Positions 60,885 through 64,000 of a DNA stretch of 64,000 bases are shown here, piece after piece. Made by a program: the position numbers and the translations under genes. Source of the DNA: Aquimarina rhabdastrellae. Its GTDB lineage: Bacteria; Bacteroidota; Bacteroidia; Flavobacteriales; Flavobacteriaceae. The notes beneath the pieces are model-generated. The model saw only the letters and a list, made by a program, of their open reading frames with translations. It did not search any database and was not told where the DNA came from. Location: contig CANDNT010000001.1 in NCBI GenBank assembly GCA_947387485.1, forward strand, positions 310,001-374,000, in the 5' to 3' direction. Every line of letters starts with the position of its first letter. Position 1 is the first letter of the stretch.

Positions 60885-61949
60885 TTAGTAGAGAAAAACT
60901 ATAACTTGTATCGTGGTCAAAATCAGAAATGCCATAGGAAAGATATATCTACAATAGGTCATCAATCGTGTATATGTTTCTTTGGATTTTTTCTTTAATA
61001 TAGCACTACCAAAAACTATAATCACCAAATTAATGAAGATACTCAAATACCCTACTGTAATCAGCGCTTCTATAAATGTTCTATAGGGTAAATTAGGTAG
61101 CATACTTGATGTATTAAAATTAAATGCTACCAGTGTAAGCATCAATGTAAAACTTGTTGTTAATTGATCAGAGATATTTTTTATCCAAAAAACCGACCAA
61201 GATATGCTTATAATTAAAAACAAAGGAACTATTAATTGCCAAAAATAATATGCCACAAGTCGCTCTGCCGTTACTTCAATATTATATCTAGAAAAAGTCG
61301 TTCCATTTTCGTCAAGATGAGAATATTCATACGAATTAATATATGCTCTCTTAGATGTGATTTCCCATTCTTCGGTAATTTCATTAGGATCAAATGGTAA
61401 TGGCGAATTTACCTCATCAAAATATAATGTTCTTGTATCATATGAGAACCCTTCTAATTGTATTACAAATTTTTGTGTATCAAAAGGAAATTTCCTAAAA
61501 TCCATCTCGGTAGTAAATAAGGCGTCAAATCGTTCATTATAAGTAACTTTCCCATTAGGTCTTATAATCACTTGTTTATTTTGTACATTTCTATTACCTA
61601 TTATATTAATAAACTCAAAGGCTGGAATCCATATGGATTTTCCGATCATTTCATCTGCAATATCATTTTCGTAAATACGTACTTCTTCTACCGTATTGTC
61701 GTAGGTTTCATTATACCAAGTAGCAACAAAATACCCATCAACCCCATAAGTCTCATCCACTGTGTTGATTCCGTATATTTTATTAATATGAATCATCACA
61801 TCCATGGCTATAGGCTTTTCTGGCAATACCATTTTCTCTTGAGTGCCACTATCTTCTACTATCAATGGTATAATATCCTGATTTATATCAATTGTATGAC
61901 TCATAAAGAGCATATAAAATTGTATTATATAATTAGCCAGCATTATCAT
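60885..61949 (-). CDS. Pentameric ligand-gated ion channel, ELIC-like
   Basis: A 354-residue prokaryotic member of the Cys-loop receptor superfamily, close to Erwinia ELIC. Residues about 46-230 are the ligand-binding beta-sandwich: INKIYGINTVDETYGVDGYF, loop A SIWIPAFEFINIIGN, and MDFRKFPFDTQKF (the FPFD of the pseudo-Cys loop, with no cysteine pair). Four helices follow: M1 YYFWQLIVPLFLIISISWSV, M2 from QLTTSFTLMLTLVAF, M3 after LPNLPYRTF, M4 at the end. Amine-contact residues of ELIC are kept as Glu112, Asn138, Glu166, Phe168, Tyr209 and Phe219; ELIC Phe19 is His54 here. The start overlaps the decarboxylase gene by 17 bases (alternative ATG at 61943). A cation channel opened by primary amines is inferred. 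Confidence 0.93.
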   Translation of the reverse strand: MIMLANYIIQFYMLFMSHTIDINQDIIPLIVEDSGTQEKMVLPEKPIAMDVMIHINKIYGINTVDETYGVDGYFVATWYNETYDNTVEEVRIYENDIADEMIGKSIWIPAFEFINIIGNRNVQNKQVIIRPNGKVTYNERFDALFTTEMDFRKFPFDTQKFVIQLEGFSYDTRTLYFDEVNSPLPFDPNEITEEWEITSKRAYINSYEYSHLDENGTTFSRYNIEVTAERLVAYYFWQLIVPLFLIISISWSVFWIKNISDQLTTSFTLMLTLVAFNFNTSSMLPNLPYRTFIEALITVGYLSIFINLVIIVFGSAILKKKSKETYTRLMTYCRYIFPMAFLILTTIQVIVFLY

Positions 61950-63210
61950 CTTTTAAAATTTTATAACATTCTACAATATCATTAATCAACTGTGTTATTT
62001 GTGTCAAGCTCATATCTTGACGTACAACTACTCTCATCACCGTTATTGCTTTTAGTTCTCCAGATAATTGGTACTGAGGTAACATCCATTCTCGTTCTCT
62101 AAGTAACTTTGTAAATGCTCTTATTTTAAAAGGAGGAGCTTCCTTAAACTTAAAAGCTACTACGGGTAGTGTATTCATCGATACTACATCTAGAAATCCT
62201 GTTTTTTGGAGTGCTTCAGATAAAATAGATGCATTCCACAAACAGTTTTCAACCATTTCTCCATACCCCTTTATTCCGTAATGCATAAAACAAAACTGTT
62301 GCGCTACAATTAAGGCTGATGATCTCGAAAAACTTACCGTAAATGATTCTGATTCTCCAGATAAATATGCTGATGTTACGTTTAGGCCTTTAGGAAAACT
62401 CTGCTTATCTCTAAATATCAGCCATCCTATACCTGGATATACCAATCCATATTTATGCCCTGAAAGATTAATTGATTTTACATTAGGTAATTTAAAATCC
62501 CACTCTATTTCTTTTAATTCTTGCGCAAATGGATAAATAAACCCTCCTATAGCTGCATCAACATGAATCCCTATATCCCATTTATTAACCTTATTTATGT
62601 TACTTAACATATTGTCGATTTCTACTATAGGATCACAATAACCTAGATAAGTACACCCTAATATCGCTACAACGCCAATAGTAGATTCATCAAGTGCATT
62701 TTCTACAGCTTTTATAGGATATGTGTTTATTGCGGTAAGTGCTATTTCTTTAATTTTTATATCGAGAAATCGAGCACATTTATACCAAGAAATATGAGCA
62801 TTACTACAGAGTATAATATTAGGTTCTCCTTTTCTTCCCATAGCATTCCATCGCCATTTTGCTGCAAGTAACGCCATAAATATCGCCTCAGAAGATCCTG
62901 TTGTTGAACTCCCATACAACTCCTCTTGATTAGGGATATGTAATAGGTTTCCTATTATTTTTAATACCTGTTGATGTATTTTTGTTGTTTGTTGGTATTC
63001 ATTTTGATTTATCAAGTTTTTACCTAAAGTCTCTTGTATCAATAGTTTTGCTTCCTTAGGCATTTCTATTGTGGTATAACTTCCTAAATCGTATTTAGGT
63101 AATCCATCTTTCTTTAATTCACCTGATATCAACTCAAAAGCTTGATAAGCTGGCATTCCATCAGGCAACATTTTTATCATTTCAAACAGTAGAGTATTTG
63201 TCTTTGCCAT
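61933..63210 (-). CDS. PLP-dependent glutamate-decarboxylase-like enzyme
   Basis: A 425-residue group II decarboxylase closest in pattern to E. coli GadA/GadB. Shared blocks: NLINQNEYQQT (GadB NWIDKEEYPQS), TTGSSEAIFMALLAAKWRW, HVDAAIGGFIYPF with the cofactor Asp218, and SGHKYGL with the PLP lysine Lys253. The GadB substrate pocket ATF appears as GSY, a conservative change. It lacks the long GadB C-terminal tail, so acid gating is probably different. Expected reaction: L-glutamate to GABA and CO2; aspartate or another acid cannot be excluded. I use the ATG at 63210 (MAKTNTLLF). The 3' end overlaps the ion channel gene. Confidence 0.88.
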   Translation of the reverse strand: MAKTNTLLFEMIKMLPDGMPAYQAFELISGELKKDGLPKYDLGSYTTIEMPKEAKLLIQETLGKNLINQNEYQQTTKIHQQVLKIIGNLLHIPNQEELYGSSTTGSSEAIFMALLAAKWRWNAMGRKGEPNIILCSNAHISWYKCARFLDIKIKEIALTAINTYPIKAVENALDESTIGVVAILGCTYLGYCDPIVEIDNMLSNINKVNKWDIGIHVDAAIGGFIYPFAQELKEIEWDFKLPNVKSINLSGHKYGLVYPGIGWLIFRDKQSFPKGLNVTSAYLSGESESFTVSFSRSSALIVAQQFCFMHYGIKGYGEMVENCLWNASILSEALQKTGFLDVVSMNTLPVVAFKFKEAPPFKIRAFTKLLREREWMLPQYQLSGELKAITVMRVVVRQDMSLTQITQLINDIVECYKILKDDNAG

Positions 63211-63242
63211 AGTCAAAAAAGTTAGATTAAACTATTAGATAT

Positions 63243-63989
63243 TTATTCAAAAGCTATAGTCAATCCTATCTGATAGCTAGACACTTTCTCTCTAATTACA
63301 TAAACTATACCTGCGGTTAATGAAGCTGATATACCTTGACTAATATTTTTACTCGTTGCTATACTTAGAACTGAATCTCTTAATCCATTAGCTTCATCTG
63401 CATTACTTCTATACGCTATGCTTCCGTTAATATCAATGGGATATCCTTTCCAATTAAAAATCGTTTCTCGTATGTTAAAGATGGTATATAATGCTTTATT
63501 ATCGTTGATATAAATACTCAATCTAGGATTCCAAGGTTTTGAATATTGTATCGCTCCCATAACTTCATAAAAGTTTGTATTATCAAGCTTCTCTGCTATT
63601 GAAACTGGAGCGTAATAATAAATTCCGGCTATAGAAAACACAAAATCATCATTTAATGCATAATCATAATTTAAAGTAATTGAAGTTTCAAGATCATTTG
63701 TTTTGGGATCCACTCCTACACTATTCCAAACATTTAAGGATAATCCTATTCTTGTAAAAGTATAGGTTACACTAGGCTGTATGGCTTCATAATCTGATAC
63801 TATATCTCTCCATATGTAATTCGTTGTAGTATATAACTGAAACTGTAACGCATTGGTAGGTTGAACTATTATTAATGCTTCTTCTTTGGTTTCTTTACGA
63901 AGCATTTTCAATTTTAATTCTTGAGCATTTAACGTCTTATTACATAGACATATCAAAAGCACATAAACCAGAGGGATTGATTTATTCAT
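63243..63989 (-). CDS. TorF-like outer-membrane porin, first gene of the amine operon
   Basis: A 248-residue outer-membrane beta-barrel candidate. The signal peptide covers 1-22 (ending TLNAQ). The mature protein has alternating strands with aromatic girdles: FQLYTTTNYIWRDIVSDYEA, a TorF-type opening, then repeated strands such as NLETSITLNYDYALNDDFVF-like segments, ending IGLTIAFE with the terminal aromatic expected for barrel insertion. TorF-type proteins are putative porins with unknown substrates. The decarboxylase start is 32 bases downstream, so it probably lets a small substrate cross the outer membrane. Only 11 bases precede its start here, so the operon promoter is outside the window. 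Confidence 0.75.
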   Translation of the reverse strand: MNKSIPLVYVLLICLCNKTLNAQELKLKMLRKETKEEALIIVQPTNALQFQLYTTTNYIWRDIVSDYEAIQPSVTYTFTRIGLSLNVWNSVGVDPKTNDLETSITLNYDYALNDDFVFSIAGIYYYAPVSIAEKLDNTNFYEVMGAIQYSKPWNPRLSIYINDNKALYTIFNIRETIFNWKGYPIDINGSIAYRSNADEANGLRDSVLSIATSKNISQGISASLTAGIVYVIREKVSSYQIGLTIAFE

Positions 63990-64000
63990 AGTAGGTTATG

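Noticed and set aside
61572..61985. Plus-strand 137-codon open frame across the channel gene
   Set aside because: It overlaps two well-supported genes on the other strand and its translation is not recognisable.
63243..63989. GadC-type antiporter partner for the decarboxylase
   Set aside because: No APC-family antiporter is present; this gene encodes a signal-peptide-bearing barrel protein, and the only transporter in the operon is of the MFS type.

Overview
The window is about 64 kb of a low-GC, AT-rich genome that reads as a marine member of the Flavobacteriia (Bacteroidota). Support for this: several secreted proteins end in type IX secretion (T9SS) type A sorting domains; the best promoters have the Bacteroidota form TTG-N18-21-TAnnTTTG; there is a menaquinone (men) gene set, an S46 dipeptidyl peptidase, and DUF2853, DUF2461 and DUF1835 family genes. 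An Aquimarina- or Kordia-like genus is plausible but is my inference. No rRNA, tRNA, CRISPR array, prophage or complete insertion sequence was seen.

Layout. 0-16 kb is mostly housekeeping: clpB, an S1/CvfB-like RNA-binding protein, DUF2853, a menI-menF-menD cluster, a small alpha/beta hydrolase, a membrane histidine kinase, DinB, an Lrp/AsnC regulator, an M14 carboxypeptidase divergent from an XRE regulator with an operator-rich spacer, and a lipoprotein-terC pair. 15.8-20.7 kb is a signalling cassette: sigma factor and anti-sigma-like TPR membrane protein facing a lipoprotein, a TPR-CHAT protease and a six-cysteine double-glycine peptide. 21-28 kb holds a prohibitin/VWA/FabG run, an M16 lipoprotein peptidase and a LysM protein.

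28.7-43.9 kb is an accessory block of secreted T9SS proteins: three reprolysin-like metalloproteases, one M43 metalloprotease and one beta-propeller-like protein. The block carries duplicated promoters and terminators, a 342-bp FN3-CUB-proximal cassette shared at about 99 percent between two unrelated proteases, and the remnants of at least two deleted paralogues. 43.9-51 kb returns to metabolism (GAPDH, cysE-cysM) and a histidine kinase/LytTR pair.

51.2-58.2 kb is an operon-like run: ABC ATPase, two DUF3526-type permeases, an S46 peptidase and a CobW-family metallochaperone GTPase, driven by a promoter bracketed by two copies of a palindromic operator. 58.3-64 kb, on the minus strand, is the most remarkable part: an outer-membrane porin-like protein, a glutamate-decarboxylase-like enzyme, a pentameric ligand-gated ion channel very close to Erwinia ELIC, a Cache-domain membrane sensor and an MFS transporter, packed as one operon. 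ELIC is opened by primary amines including GABA, and the decarboxylase family makes GABA, so the operon looks like a self-contained amine-producing and amine-sensing system.
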